Assembly (NCBI RefSeq): GCF_008630495.1
Contig: NZ_VWOJ01000003.1
Span: forward strand, 62,001-126,000
Length of the DNA stretch: 64,000 nt
Source: Alkalicaulis satelles
Lineage (GTDB): Bacteria; Pseudomonadota; Alphaproteobacteria; Caulobacterales; Maricaulaceae
Direction: 5' to 3'
In this document: one piece after another, positions 24,232 to 33,010 of the stretch
How positions within the stretch are numbered: position 1 is the first letter of the stretch
Layout: every line of letters begins with the position of its first letter
Notes under the pieces: model-generated
What the model was told of the DNA's origin: nothing
Seen by the model: the letters and a program-made list of their open reading frames with translations, nothing else
The model's database searches: none
Made by a program: the position numbers and the translations under genes

Positions 24232-24831
24232 ATGGAGTTTTTGCGTTCTGCTCAGATCAATCTGTCTGACGCCAGTGCGATCAAATGGCGCCGGGCAGGC
24301 GAAACGCCGTCCCGGCAGGCCGCGCCGTCATCACCCCAGATTCCAGGGCTCCGCCTGCTTGTGGCGTTCATCTTGCCGATCCCCCTCACCTTGGCCGCAG
24401 CCGCGTTCTTGATGTTGGGATTTGATATCGACTTTGAAACCGTCAGCCAGACCTTTCCGCCAACCCTCGTATTCATCGAGTTATGCACAAGTTTCGCCGT
24501 GATCGGCCGGGCCATGCGGCTCATGCGGATCACGCTCGGAAACACGCTGATGGTCGCATTTCTGGTCGCCGTACGGCTGGCGGGTATTCTGGTGATTTAC
24601 TTGCAGGCGGTGTTGACGCTCTGGATCCTGGGCCTGGCTCTGAGCGAGAACATCATGCTTGCAGCCATGCTGGAGCCAGTTGTCGTCCACATTCCGGGGG
24701 CGGACATCCTGTTCAATGACAATGGCAATCCCACCTGGGCCGGTATTTTTGTCACGATGCTCGTGCTGCCGATCATGCAGAGATTCATTTCTCAAGCCAT
24801 AGACGGGGTATTCGCCCGGCCGATCAGCTGA
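24232..24831 (+). CDS. Unknown four-helix membrane protein in the flagellin locus
   Basis: A 199-aa protein. A polar N-terminus of about 40 residues is followed by hydrophobic segments at about 43-63, 80-95, 103-140 (two helices with LMVAFLVAVRLAGILVIYLQAVLTLWILGLAL) and 170-185. No recognised motif. Codon bias is normal for the window, though GC is a little lower than in the neighbours. It ends against the flagellin at 24884 with a shared hairpin between the stops. Confidence 0.65.
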   Translation: MEFLRSAQINLSDASAIKWRRAGETPSRQAAPSSPQIPGLRLLVAFILPIPLTLAAAAFLMLGFDIDFETVSQTFPPTLVFIELCTSFAVIGRAMRLMRITLGNTLMVAFLVAVRLAGILVIYLQAVLTLWILGLALSENIMLAAMLEPVVVHIPGADILFNDNGNPTWAGIFVTMLVLPIMQRFISQAIDGVFARPIS

Positions 24832-24848
24832 AACGTCAGAGAAAAAGA

Positions 24849-24877
24849 AACCGGGACCGCGAGATGCGGCCCCGGTT
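24849..24877 (-). terminator. Terminator between convergent genes, after flagellin copy 4
   Basis: AACCGGGaCCGC / GCGGcCCCGGTT, a 12-position stem with one A-C mismatch and a 5-base loop. On the minus strand it is followed by TCTTTTTCTC, a good tail for the flagellin at 24884. It may also slow plus-strand transcription. Confidence 0.8.
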
Positions 24878-24883
24878 CTCGTC

Positions 24884-25711
24884 CTAGCGGAAGAAAGACA
24901 GCACCGACTGAGGCGCAGCGTTGGCGATGGAGAGCGCCTGGATCCCCAGCTGCTGCTTGACCTGCAGCGACTGGAGCTTTGCGGACTCCTTGGCCATATC
25001 CGCGTCCACCAGATTGCCGATGCCCTTTTCCAGCGTGTCGGACAGTTTGGCGACGAAAGTGGAGTGGATCTCCAGTGCTTTTGACTTGGTCCCGAGCCGG
25101 GCGAGCGCCTCGTTGACCGCGTCCAGAGAGGTCGCGATCTGCGAGGCTACGCCAGAGGCCTGGCTGGCGGTGGAGAACGAGGCGGCGGCGCCAATCGTCA
25201 CGATGGAGCCCGAGAGGGACATGTCCTCTGAGGCCACCGTAATGGTATTGGAGCCGTCCTGGTTCGCCAGCGCGACAAAAGCGTCGGTCGAGCCGTCGAT
25301 CAGGTTGATGCCGTTGAATTCCGCATTATCCACGATGGTGCTGATCTGGTCGCGCAGCGCCATGAAATCTTCGTTCAGGGCGCTCCGGCTGGCCGTGTCC
25401 AGCGACGTGTCTGCGGCGGCAAGAGCCTTTTCTTTCATCTCGATCAGGAGGTCCGAGATCGCTTCGCCCGCGGCCAGAGAGACGTCCAACGTCGCATTGC
25501 CGCGGTCCAGAGATTGCTGAACAACCCCATACCCGGCCACTTCAGCGCGCATGCGTTGGGCAATGGCGAAAATCCCGCCATTATCCTTCGCATTGGCCAC
25601 CTCAAGGCCGGTGTTGATACGGTTCTGCACTTGCTGCAGCTCCATATTGGACTTGTTCAGGTTCTGAAGCGCGATCATCGCTCCAGGGTTCGTGTTCACC
25701 GAGTTCATCAT
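24884..25711 (-). CDS. Flagellin (copy 4)
   Basis: A 275-aa flagellin close to copies 2 and 3 but with scattered changes throughout (LQQVQNRINTGLEVANAKDNGGIFAIAQRMRAEVAGYGVVQQSLDRGNATLD). Two adjacent ATG codons are possible starts (25711 and 25708), both after GGAGGAACCCC. It has its own sigma-54-like promoter at 25781 and a perfect palindromic enhancer at 25908. It is separated from the other flagellins by three unrelated genes on the other strand. Confidence 0.95.
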   Translation of the reverse strand: MMNSVNTNPGAMIALQNLNKSNMELQQVQNRINTGLEVANAKDNGGIFAIAQRMRAEVAGYGVVQQSLDRGNATLDVSLAAGEAISDLLIEMKEKALAAADTSLDTASRSALNEDFMALRDQISTIVDNAEFNGINLIDGSTDAFVALANQDGSNTITVASEDMSLSGSIVTIGAAASFSTASQASGVASQIATSLDAVNEALARLGTKSKALEIHSTFVAKLSDTLEKGIGNLVDADMAKESAKLQSLQVKQQLGIQALSIANAAPQSVLSFFR

Positions 25712-25780
25712 TGGGGTTCCTCCGTTCTGGAAGCGAACGGCCTTTCTGGCCGGCGGACGTTTTGTCCCGCTGACGCCTGC

Positions 25781-25795
25781 GCAATCGCCATGCCG
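25781..25795 (-). promoter_or_regulatory. Sigma-54-like promoter of flagellin copy 4
   Basis: On the minus strand CGGCATGGCGATTGC: GGCA and TTGC with the exact -24/-12 spacing. The predicted leader to the ATG is about 58 bases. Confidence 0.6.
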
Positions 25796-25907
25796 GTGCA
25801 GGCATCAAGGGGGCCGGCATTTCAGCGAATGAATTCAAACCGTTGATCATGCCCCGCCAAGAGGCTCAGTAGCCGACGCCAAATCACACCCGGCAAAGAC
25901 AGGACAT

Positions 25908-25926
25908 CCCGGCAGGATATGCCGGG
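25908..25926. promoter_or_regulatory. FlbD/ftr-like enhancer palindrome of flagellin copy 4
   Basis: CCCGGCA-ggata-TGCCGGG, a perfect 19-bp palindrome with a further CCCGGCAAA half-site at 25889. Centre to -24 element is about 122 bases, very close to the layout at the 23.1-kb unit. Confidence 0.6.
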
Positions 25927-26023
25927 CTGGCGCGCCAACAGCGCGGACCCAATCTTGCGGCCCGGCGTCCGGCTTGTCATGGTCGCCCTCAAATCATCAT
26001 TCAAGGCCCCCGGGAGCCCGCTC

Positions 26024-26590
26024 ATGACCCTTAGCGTCCGTCTTCGCGCCCTCGCAATCGCCGCCTGCGCCGCATTTCCTCTGGCGGCCGGATGCGCGCC
26101 GGACACCGCTCCGCCGCCAGCCGATGGCGCCGGCGCTCTGGAACCGCCCGTCCTGTCAGTCACCGGGGCCGGCGGGCGCACCCCGGTGGAGACCGGCCTG
26201 TTCGACAAATACGCGCTAGCCGGCGTGGCGCAGACATTCAGCTTCGCCGATATCGCCGCCCTGCCACGTTCGGAGATGACAACCGATTACCCCCTGGGAG
26301 ACACGCCGCAGACCTGGACCGGGCCGCAACTGAGCGCCGTCCTCGCCGCCGCCGGAGCGCCGGGGTCAGGCGCGCGCCTGACCGCCTATGACGGCTACCA
26401 GGTGGAGGTGAGCGCTGAGGACATCGCCCGTTTCGAACCGGTGCTCGCCCACGCCGTGGACGGGCGCGGCCTTGTCACGGGCGAACTCGGCCCCTTCATC
26501 CTGGTCTGGCCGCGCGGGGAAGACCCGGAGCTTGATGACATGAACGACGATCTGTGGGTCTGGGGCGTGTTCGTGATCGAGGCGTTCTGA
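26024..26590 (+). CDS. Lipoprotein with a molybdopterin-oxidoreductase-like fold
   Basis: A 188-aa protein. The start at 26024 gives a lipoprotein signal with lipobox LAAGC (Cys at about 20) and GGGAG upstream. The mature part (FSFADIAALPRSEMTTDYPLGDTPQTWTGPQLSAVLAAAGAPG...LTAYDGYQVEVSAEDI...GPFILVWP) resembles small stand-alone proteins with the sulfite-oxidase-type Mo-cofactor fold. I do not see the cofactor-ligating Cys of true enzymes in the mature region, so it may be non-catalytic. The assignment is by fold pattern only. Confidence 0.6.
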   Translation: MTLSVRLRALAIAACAAFPLAAGCAPDTAPPPADGAGALEPPVLSVTGAGGRTPVETGLFDKYALAGVAQTFSFADIAALPRSEMTTDYPLGDTPQTWTGPQLSAVLAAAGAPGSGARLTAYDGYQVEVSAEDIARFEPVLAHAVDGRGLVTGELGPFILVWPRGEDPELDDMNDDLWVWGVFVIEAF

Positions 26591-26695
26591 AGCGCCGCCC
26601 GCCGCAAAACACGATGCCATCCATCTTACAAAGGCATTTGCGTTTGAGAGGCAGGTCCCTAAGCTGCGCCGGTCACATCTGCGGGGAGCGAGATT

Positions 26696-28597
26696 ATGGC
26701 GGTTGAACAAGCACCGGCCACGGCGCTGAGCGCTGTGGAACTTGTGTTCATGGCGGCTGACTTCCTATGGGGCGGCTATTGGGGTGATGAGCAGATCATC
26801 CCGGTCGGCCCCATGGTGGCCATTCTTCTGGGGATCGGCCTTTTCCTGATGATCCGGCTGGGCTTCCGCCCGCTGCTCACTCTGGGCGGGGCGTTTTCCC
26901 GGCTGTGGGGCGGGCGCAAGGGCGATGACAGCGCCGGCGACATCACGCCCTGGCAGGCGCTTTCCACCGCCCTTTCCGGTCAGGTCGGCACCGGCAATCT
27001 GGCCGGCGTCGCCACCGCCATCGCGCTGGGCGGCCCTGGCGCCATCATGTGGATGTGGATCACCGCCCTGTTCGGCATGGCCCTGTCTTACGCCGAGGGC
27101 GTGCTGGCGGTGCGCTTCCGCGAGAAACACGCCGACGGGCGCTTCCATGGCGGCCCGATGTATTACATCAAGAACGGCCTGGGCAAAGGCTGGGGCTGGC
27201 TGGCTGTGGTGTTCTGCATCGGCGCGCTGTTCTCTGCGCTCGCCACCGGCAACATGATCCAGGCCAACTCCATCACCAACGGGGTTCAGTCCGGCACGGA
27301 AAACAATATCGCGCGCATCCTGCCGTGCCAGCTGCTGCAGCCCACGGCCAATATCGGCATGTCCGCGTGCGAAGCGCGCGCCATCGTGGATGCAGGCGGG
27401 GTGATCGAACTGGACGAGCGCGGCCGCGTCCTGCGCGGCGCGCGCGCCAACGCCGCCGCCAACGCCCAGGCGGAAGCTGAAGCGGCCCGCCAGGCCGAGG
27501 CCGCGCTTCAGGCGGCGCAGGAGCAGGAGGGTCCCGCACCGTCGGAAATGGAAGCCGCCGGCGAGCTTCAAGCCGAAGCTGACACGCCCCGCGTCCTCAC
27601 CGCCGAGACGCTGCGTCTGGTCATGGCCAGCTGGATCCCCGGCGCGCTGGTGGCCTTCTTCGTCTTCCTGGTGATCATTGGCGGCATCAAGTCCATCGGA
27701 CGGGTGGCCGGCATCATGGTGCCCTTCATGGCCGCCGCCTATGTGCTGGTGGCCGCCTTCGTGATCATCCTGCACATCGACAAGGTGCCCGGCGCGTTTG
27801 CGATGATCTTCCAGTACGCCTTCGGCTTCGGGCCCGCCATTGGCGGCCTGGCGGGCTATGCGGTGATGGAAGCGGTGCGCTTCGGCGTCGCCCGTGGCCT
27901 GTTCTCCAACGAAGCCGGCCAGGGCTCGCTGCCCATCGCCCACGCCGCAGCCCAGACCAAGAACCCCATCCGCCAGGGCGAGATGGCGATGCTGGGCACG
28001 TTCATCGACACCATCATCATCTGCACCATGACCGCGCTGGTGATCCTGGTGGTGTCCGGCTCCTACCCCACCGAGGGCGGCGGCTTTGTGGAATACGCCT
28101 GGATGTCCGTGGGCGAACTGGAGGATGTGGCCATCACGTCCGCCGCCTTCGGCCAGGGCCTGCCCGTGCTTGGCGGCTGGGTGATCGGGCTGGCGCTGGC
28201 GCTGTTCGCTTTCACCACGCTGATCGGCTGGTCCTATTACGCCGAACAGGCCGCCACCTACCTCCTGGGCGACTGGGCCGCCAAGCCCTTCCGCTTCGTG
28301 TGGGTAGGCATGGTGTTCACCGGCGCGATCCAGGCCAACGCCTTCGTCTGGCGCCTGGGCGACATCGCCAACTCGGCCATGGCCTTGCCCAACCTGCTGG
28401 CGCTGCTGTTATTGTCAGGGATGGTAGTGAAATACACCCGTGACTTCGACAAGCACGGCAAGATCCCGCACGCCATGTACAAGGACACGTCCGGCGCGGT
28501 CGCGGTCACCCTGACCGATGAAACGCCCGGCCTGGACGGGTCTGGCCCAGACGCCGGCGTGTCCGGCGGTGAGGACGGCCAGAGCAAGGACGGCTGA
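26696..28597 (+). CDS. Sodium:alanine symporter (AGCS) family transporter with long insertion
   Basis: A 633-aa inner-membrane amino-acid carrier. AGCS hallmarks include SGQVGTGNLAGVATAIALGGPGAIMWMWITALFGMALSYAE and FSNEAGQGSLPIAHAAA. Family proteins are usually 450-550 aa. The excess is an insertion at residues about 205-305 holding two Cys and an Ala/Glu/Gln-rich coil (AEAEAARQAEAALQAAQEQEG). The substrate is probably Ala or Gly with Na+. A hairpin follows the stop. Confidence 0.9.
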   Translation: MAVEQAPATALSAVELVFMAADFLWGGYWGDEQIIPVGPMVAILLGIGLFLMIRLGFRPLLTLGGAFSRLWGGRKGDDSAGDITPWQALSTALSGQVGTGNLAGVATAIALGGPGAIMWMWITALFGMALSYAEGVLAVRFREKHADGRFHGGPMYYIKNGLGKGWGWLAVVFCIGALFSALATGNMIQANSITNGVQSGTENNIARILPCQLLQPTANIGMSACEARAIVDAGGVIELDERGRVLRGARANAAANAQAEAEAARQAEAALQAAQEQEGPAPSEMEAAGELQAEADTPRVLTAETLRLVMASWIPGALVAFFVFLVIIGGIKSIGRVAGIMVPFMAAAYVLVAAFVIILHIDKVPGAFAMIFQYAFGFGPAIGGLAGYAVMEAVRFGVARGLFSNEAGQGSLPIAHAAAQTKNPIRQGEMAMLGTFIDTIIICTMTALVILVVSGSYPTEGGGFVEYAWMSVGELEDVAITSAAFGQGLPVLGGWVIGLALALFAFTTLIGWSYYAEQAATYLLGDWAAKPFRFVWVGMVFTGAIQANAFVWRLGDIANSAMALPNLLALLLLSGMVVKYTRDFDKHGKIPHAMYKDTSGAVAVTLTDETPGLDGSGPDAGVSGGEDGQSKDG

Positions 28598-28626
28598 CCG
28601 GTCTGGCCTCTGCCATGAATGACGTT

Positions 28627-28654
28627 CCGGCCCGCAAGTCCGCTTGCGGGCCGG
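28627..28654 (+). terminator. Hairpin between convergent AGCS and DUF3445 genes
   Basis: A perfect 12-bp stem CCGGCCCGCAAG / CTTGCGGGCCGG with a 4-base loop. No long T-tract on either side, but the position between two converging stops fits a bidirectional terminator. Confidence 0.65.
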
Positions 28655-28668
28655 CTGCGTTTCAAGGC

Positions 28669-29466
28669 TTACAGGCCCCAATGAGCGAACAGCGCGTCGG
28701 CATGGCGCTCCAGCGCGTCCCAGCGCTTGTAGACGCGCCCCTCCGGGCCGAGGCTGCGCCAGGCGCCCGCCAGCGCCGCCCGGTCCGCCGCGCCCAGCGC
28801 GCTCAAGGGATCGAGGCACACCCGGATGGTGAACAGCACCGCGCCGGTCTCAGGCAATTTGATGATCGTCTGGCGCTCCACCCGCACATGCAAGGCCGAG
28901 CGCGCCGGGTCCACCGGCGCGGCCTGCGCCGCCGCGCGCAAGGGCGCGCCATCAGGTGTGAAGCGATCCGGCCCCCACTGAAGCGTCCAGTTGAAGCGTT
29001 CGAGCACCTGACCGGGCTGCAGCCCGTCAAACACCCGCGCAATGCGCGCCGCCAGCCGCCCGCCATCGGGCACGGGCCCGTGCAAGGCCGTCAGATCGCG
29101 CCCGAAGGCATGATTCACGCTGAAAAAGGTCGGCGAGCAAAGAACGATGGCGCCGGTCCGCCAGCCGCCATCATCATCACGCGTCATCACCACCAGATCA
29201 TCGCTGACCAGGCGCGCCGCCGCGATCAGATCACCCGCCGGCGCGCCCGCCCCGGCGCAGACCAGAGCGGCGGCTTCCAGAGCGGGGGCTTCAGCCTCCG
29301 GCGCTTGCCGCAAGACGCGGTCCGGCTGATCCAATAGCTCCGCCTTCCAATCCAGCACATGGGCCTCGGTGTCAGGCATGAGCCAGCGGGCCGGATTAAT
29401 CGGCGCCAGCGCCGGGATGAAGCGCGGCGCGCCTGCGCGCCAGGGCGCATGAGGCGGGCGGCTCAC
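28669..29466 (-). CDS. DUF3445 / heme-dependent oxidative N-demethylase family protein
   Basis: A 265-aa soluble protein of the DUF3445 family, whose studied members are the heme-binding alpha subunit of oxidative N-demethylases. Recognisable features are RWLMPDTEAHVLDWKAELL near the N-terminus, CSPTFFSVNHAFGRDLTALHGPVPDG in the middle, NWTLQWGPDRF, and the ERQTIIKLPETGAVLFTIR strand. No reductase or ferredoxin subunits are adjacent, so the substrate and partner are unknown. Its last 4 bases of start overlap the VanZ-like gene's stop on the same strand, suggesting coupling. Confidence 0.8.
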   Translation of the reverse strand: MSRPPHAPWRAGAPRFIPALAPINPARWLMPDTEAHVLDWKAELLDQPDRVLRQAPEAEAPALEAAALVCAGAGAPAGDLIAAARLVSDDLVVMTRDDDGGWRTGAIVLCSPTFFSVNHAFGRDLTALHGPVPDGGRLAARIARVFDGLQPGQVLERFNWTLQWGPDRFTPDGAPLRAAAQAAPVDPARSALHVRVERQTIIKLPETGAVLFTIRVCLDPLSALGAADRAALAGAWRSLGPEGRVYKRWDALERHADALFAHWGL

Positions 29467-29828
29467 GGATGGAGACCCATCGCCCGCGCCAGACGCGCCG
29501 CCACCGCAGCGATCACGAGGCCAAGGAGAATGCCGATGGTATTGGCGCCCACATCATAGGGCGAGGCTGAACGGTTGAGCGCCTCGATCATCTGCAACAA
29601 CTCGATAGCGATCCCGAACCCGCTGAGCCCGGCCAGGAGCCAGACCCGCGCCAGCCCCGGATACGCAAACCGGCCCAACACCGTCAGCGTCACGAACGCT
29701 GCGATATGCTCCAGCTTGTCCCAGCCGAACAGGCGCGGCGCGCCGCCATCGCCCGGCCACAGGGCCAGCCCCAGCACCACACAAAGCGTGAACCAGAACG
29801 CCAGCGGCCCCAGAGGCTGCACCCGCAT
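29463..29828 (-). CDS. VanZ-like membrane protein
   Basis: A small membrane protein with four helices. I use the ATG at 29828 (121 aa, the common size for VanZ-like proteins). A longer start at 29906 would overlap the bioB start codon, and GTG codons near 29843 are also possible. Family marks are GWDKLEHIAAFVTLTVLGRFAYPG and the terminal SPYDVGANTIGILLGLVI. VanZ in enterococci gives mild teicoplanin resistance; for distant relatives like this the role is not known. Confidence 0.7.
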   Translation of the reverse strand: MRVQPLGPLAFWFTLCVVLGLALWPGDGGAPRLFGWDKLEHIAAFVTLTVLGRFAYPGLARVWLLAGLSGFGIAIELLQMIEALNRSASPYDVGANTIGILLGLVIAAVAARLARAMGLHP

Positions 29829-29904
29829 CACAAGGCGCCGCACGGCTTGCCGCCCGGGGGCGGGCTTCCTAGGGTGCGGGACCGATTGATCATCACGAGG
29901 CGTC

Positions 29905-30909
29905 ATGACCCATCTTCTAGACGATATCGCCGCTCTGACAGAAGCCCGCAGCGATTGGACCCGCGACCAGGTGCAGGCGATCCACGACGCGCCGTTCAAT
30001 GATCTCGTCTTCGCCGCCCAGAGCCTGCACCGGCGCGTGCATCAGCCCAACGCGGTGCAGAAATCGCGCCTGCTCTCGATCAAGACCGGCGGCTGCGCGG
30101 AGGATTGCGGCTATTGCAATCAATCGGCCCATTTCGACACCGGGCTGAAAGCCTCAAAGCTGATGGACCCGGACACCGTCGAGGCCCGCGCCCGCGAGGC
30201 CAAAGAGGGCGGCGCCACGCGCTTTTGCATGGGCGCGGCCTGGCGTGAGCTGAAACCGCGCGACGAGCCGGCGATCCTGGACATGATCACCCGCGTGAAA
30301 GCGCTGGGGATGGAGACCTGCATGACGCTGGGCATGCTCAGCGATGGTCAGGCCGAGCGGCTGAAAGACGCCGGGCTCGATTTCTACAATCACAATCTCG
30401 ACACCTCGCCGGAATACTATAAGCGCATCATCACCACCCGCACCTGGCAGGACCGGATCGACACGCTGGCGCGCGTACGCGGCGCAGGCATACAGGTCTG
30501 CTGCGGCGGCATTATCGGCATGGGCGAGGACAGGGCCGACCGCATCGGCCTTCTGACCGAGCTCGCCTGCCTCACGCCCCATCCTGAAAGCGTGCCCATC
30601 AATCACCTGGTGGACGTGGCCGGCACGCCGCTTTCGGGCTCGGCGCCGCTGGACGGGCTGGATTTCGTGCGCGCCATCGCCACCGCCCGCCTGATCATGC
30701 CGCGCAGCGTGGTGCGGCTGAGCGCCGGCCGCGAAACCATGAGCCGCGAGCTGCAAGCGCTGTGCTTCCTGGCCGGCGCCGCCTCCATCTTCGTGGGCGA
30801 GGAACTGCTCACCACCCCCAACCCCGACCTGCACAAGGACGCCGCCCTGCTAGCCGATCTGGGGATGGAGGAAGCCGGCCCCGGGGGCGCGCAGCACACA
30901 CGTTCATGA
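29905..30909 (+). CDS. bioB: Biotin synthase
   Basis: A 334-aa radical-SAM enzyme that inserts sulfur into dethiobiotin. The [4Fe-4S] cluster motif is CAEDCGYC at about residues 62-69. Further family motifs are [35 protein letters not shown] and the C-terminal [13 protein letters not shown]. Other biotin genes are not adjacent, so bioB stands alone. Its start codon shares CATG with a possible alternative VanZ start on the other strand. Confidence 0.95.
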   Translation: MTHLLDDIAALTEARSDWTRDQVQAIHDAPFNDLVFAAQSLHRRVHQPNAVQKSRLLSIKTGGCAEDCGYCNQSAHFDTGLKASKLMDPDTVEARAREAKEGGATRFCMGAAWRELKPRDEPAILDMITRVKALGMETCMTLGMLSDGQAERLKDAGLDFYNHNLDTSPEYYKRIITTRTWQDRIDTLARVRGAGIQVCCGGIIGMGEDRADRIGLLTELACLTPHPESVPINHLVDVAGTPLSGSAPLDGLDFVRAIATARLIMPRSVVRLSAGRETMSRELQALCFLAGAASIFVGEELLTTPNPDLHKDAALLADLGMEEAGPGGAQHTRS

Positions 30910-31090
30910 GCGCCCGGACACGCTCAGCACCCTGACATCCGCCCCCTTGCGGCGTTCATGGCCGCCGCGCGGCCGGCGAGAGCCGCGAAGGCGGCTCCAC
31001 ATCGCTGAATACGGTCAGGCGGGTGGGCAATCGCGACCGCAAGGGTTACTACCGGCGCAAGCAGCCATAATGAAAGCAAGGGGAAACGCC

Positions 31091-32947
31091 ATGTCCGCAT
31101 CCATCTTCAGAACGCTTGGCCTGGTTAGCGCCGCGGCGCTGCTGGCCGCCTGTAACCCTGACGGCGCCACAAACAATGCGCCGGTCCAGACCCCCGCCCC
31201 GGCCGCGCCCGCCGCCGAACAGAGCGAAACCGAACGCCTGAACGCCTGGTTTGACCGGATCGAGGCCGAAAATCTCGACCGCTCGCCCATGGCCAAGGCC
31301 TATCGCGGCATTATCGACGCCGATTACGGCCGCTGGGACGATCCATCGGACGCCTTCCAGGTGGAAAGCTTTGAGCTGGGCGAGGCGCGCCTGGCCTATA
31401 TGCGCGAGACTTTCGACTATGACGCGCTGGAGCCGTCTGCGCAGCTGTCCTGGCAATTGTTCGAATACGGACAGGAAGATGCGCGCCGCAATTTCCCGTT
31501 CCGGCGCCACGGCTATATCTTCAACCAGATGCGCGGGCCGCACTCCAGCGTTCCGGTCTTCCTGACCACTATTCACCGCATCAATGATCTGGACACGGCC
31601 GAAGCCTGGATCAGCCGCGCGCAAGGCGCGCCGGACTATCTCGGCGCGCTGATCGACGAGGCCGAGGCCCGTTTCGATGATGGCGTACAGCCGCCGGTGT
31701 GGGTCTATGACCACGTGATCGAAACCGCACGCAACATCCTTTCAGGCGCGCCGTTCGACGAGGACGGAGCGAACATCATGCTTGAAAGCTTCACCGGCCA
31801 GCTGGACTCGCTGGAGCTTGACGACGGCCAGCGCGAGCGCCTTCTGGCGGAAGCCACGCAAGCCCTGCTCGGCTGGCGGCCGGTCTATGAGCGCCTGATC
31901 TCGGTCATGGAGAGCCACAAAGAGCGTGCCGCACCCGGCGACGGCGTCTGGCGGCTGCCTGATGGCGCGGACTTTTATGACGCCCGGCTCGCCCATTTCA
32001 CCACCACAGACCTGACCGCCGAGGAGGTTCACGCGCTCGGCGTGCAGAACACGGCCCGCATCCATGACGAAATGCGCGCCATCATGGACGAGGTCGGCTT
32101 TGAAGGGTCCTTGCAGGACTTCTTCGCCTTCATGCGCGAAGACCCGCAATTCTACTATCCGAACACCGATGAAGGCCGTCAGGCCTATCTCGACGAGGCG
32201 ACAGCCATGATCGAGCGCATCACCGAACGCCTGCCTGAATATTTCATCACCCTGCCCGAATACGATCTGGAAGTGCGCCGCGTCGAGCCCTTCCGCGAAC
32301 GCTCCGCCGGCAAGGCCTTCTACTCGCGCCCGGCTCCGGACGGGTCACGCCCCGGCATCTATTACGCCAATCTCTACGACATGTCGGAAATGCCCATCTA
32401 TCAGATGGAGGCGCTGGCCTATCACGAGGGCAATCCGGGCCACCATTTGCAGCTGTCGATCATGATCGGGCTGGATGATCTGCCCGCCTTCAGGCGGTTC
32501 GGCGGCTATACCGCCTATACCGAGGGCTGGGGGCTCTACACCGAATACCTGCCACTGGAGATGGGATTTTACGAGGACCCCTATTCCAATTTCGGACGCC
32601 TCGCGATGGAGCTGTGGCGCGCGGCGCGTCTGGTGGTCGACACCGGACTGCACCACAAGCGCTGGAGCCGGGACGAGGCCGTCGAGTGGCTGGTTGAAAA
32701 CACGCCCAATCCGCGCGGCGACGCCGAGCGGGCCATCGAACGCTATATCGTGATGCCCGGACAGGCGACCGCCTACATGATCGGCATGCTCAAAATCCTG
32801 GAGCTGCGCGAGGATGCGCGCGAACGCCTTGGCGACGCCTTCGATATCCGTGAGTTCCACGAAGTGGTGCTGCGCGACGGCGCCGTGCCGCTTGCGGTGC
32901 TGGAGGATCTGGTCGACGCCTGGGTAGAGGACACGATCGCCCAATAG
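31091..32947 (+). CDS. DUF885 family lipoprotein, putative zinc peptidase
   Basis: A 618-aa exported protein. The start at 31091, after AAGGGGAAA, gives a lipoprotein signal with lipobox LLAAC. DUF885 proteins are M32-like metallopeptidases. The zinc motif HEGNPGHHLQ follows YQMEALAY near residue 450, and GGYTAYTEGWGLYTEYLPLEMG about 30 residues later supplies the third ligand Glu. The 180 bases upstream, after bioB, hold only a weak hairpin (GAGCCGC-gaag-GCGGCTC at 30980). Confidence 0.85.
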   Translation: MSASIFRTLGLVSAAALLAACNPDGATNNAPVQTPAPAAPAAEQSETERLNAWFDRIEAENLDRSPMAKAYRGIIDADYGRWDDPSDAFQVESFELGEARLAYMRETFDYDALEPSAQLSWQLFEYGQEDARRNFPFRRHGYIFNQMRGPHSSVPVFLTTIHRINDLDTAEAWISRAQGAPDYLGALIDEAEARFDDGVQPPVWVYDHVIETARNILSGAPFDEDGANIMLESFTGQLDSLELDDGQRERLLAEATQALLGWRPVYERLISVMESHKERAAPGDGVWRLPDGADFYDARLAHFTTTDLTAEEVHALGVQNTARIHDEMRAIMDEVGFEGSLQDFFAFMREDPQFYYPNTDEGRQAYLDEATAMIERITERLPEYFITLPEYDLEVRRVEPFRERSAGKAFYSRPAPDGSRPGIYYANLYDMSEMPIYQMEALAYHEGNPGHHLQLSIMIGLDDLPAFRRFGGYTAYTEGWGLYTEYLPLEMGFYEDPYSNFGRLAMELWRAARLVVDTGLHHKRWSRDEAVEWLVENTPNPRGDAERAIERYIVMPGQATAYMIGMLKILELREDARERLGDAFDIREFHEVVLRDGAVPLAVLEDLVDAWVEDTIAQ

Positions 32948-33010
32948 GCAAGACGCCTGGGCCCGGGACGGCCTGGCATAGACGGCTGAGGCGGGCGCGG
33001 CAGCGCCCCC

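Larger units (their letters stand above)
25712..26023. promoter_or_regulatory. Intergenic control region upstream of flagellin copy 4
   Basis: About 310 bases without a supported gene. It contains the sigma-54-like promoter, the palindromic enhancer and a half-site listed separately. The plus-strand frame that opens at 25919 is only an upstream extension of the lipoprotein gene. I see nothing else. Confidence 0.5.

Noticed and set aside
29829-29999. Longer VanZ-like protein starting at 29999 or 29906
   Set aside because: The extension is basic, non-conserved, and would overlap the start of bioB; the usual family length fits the start at 29828.
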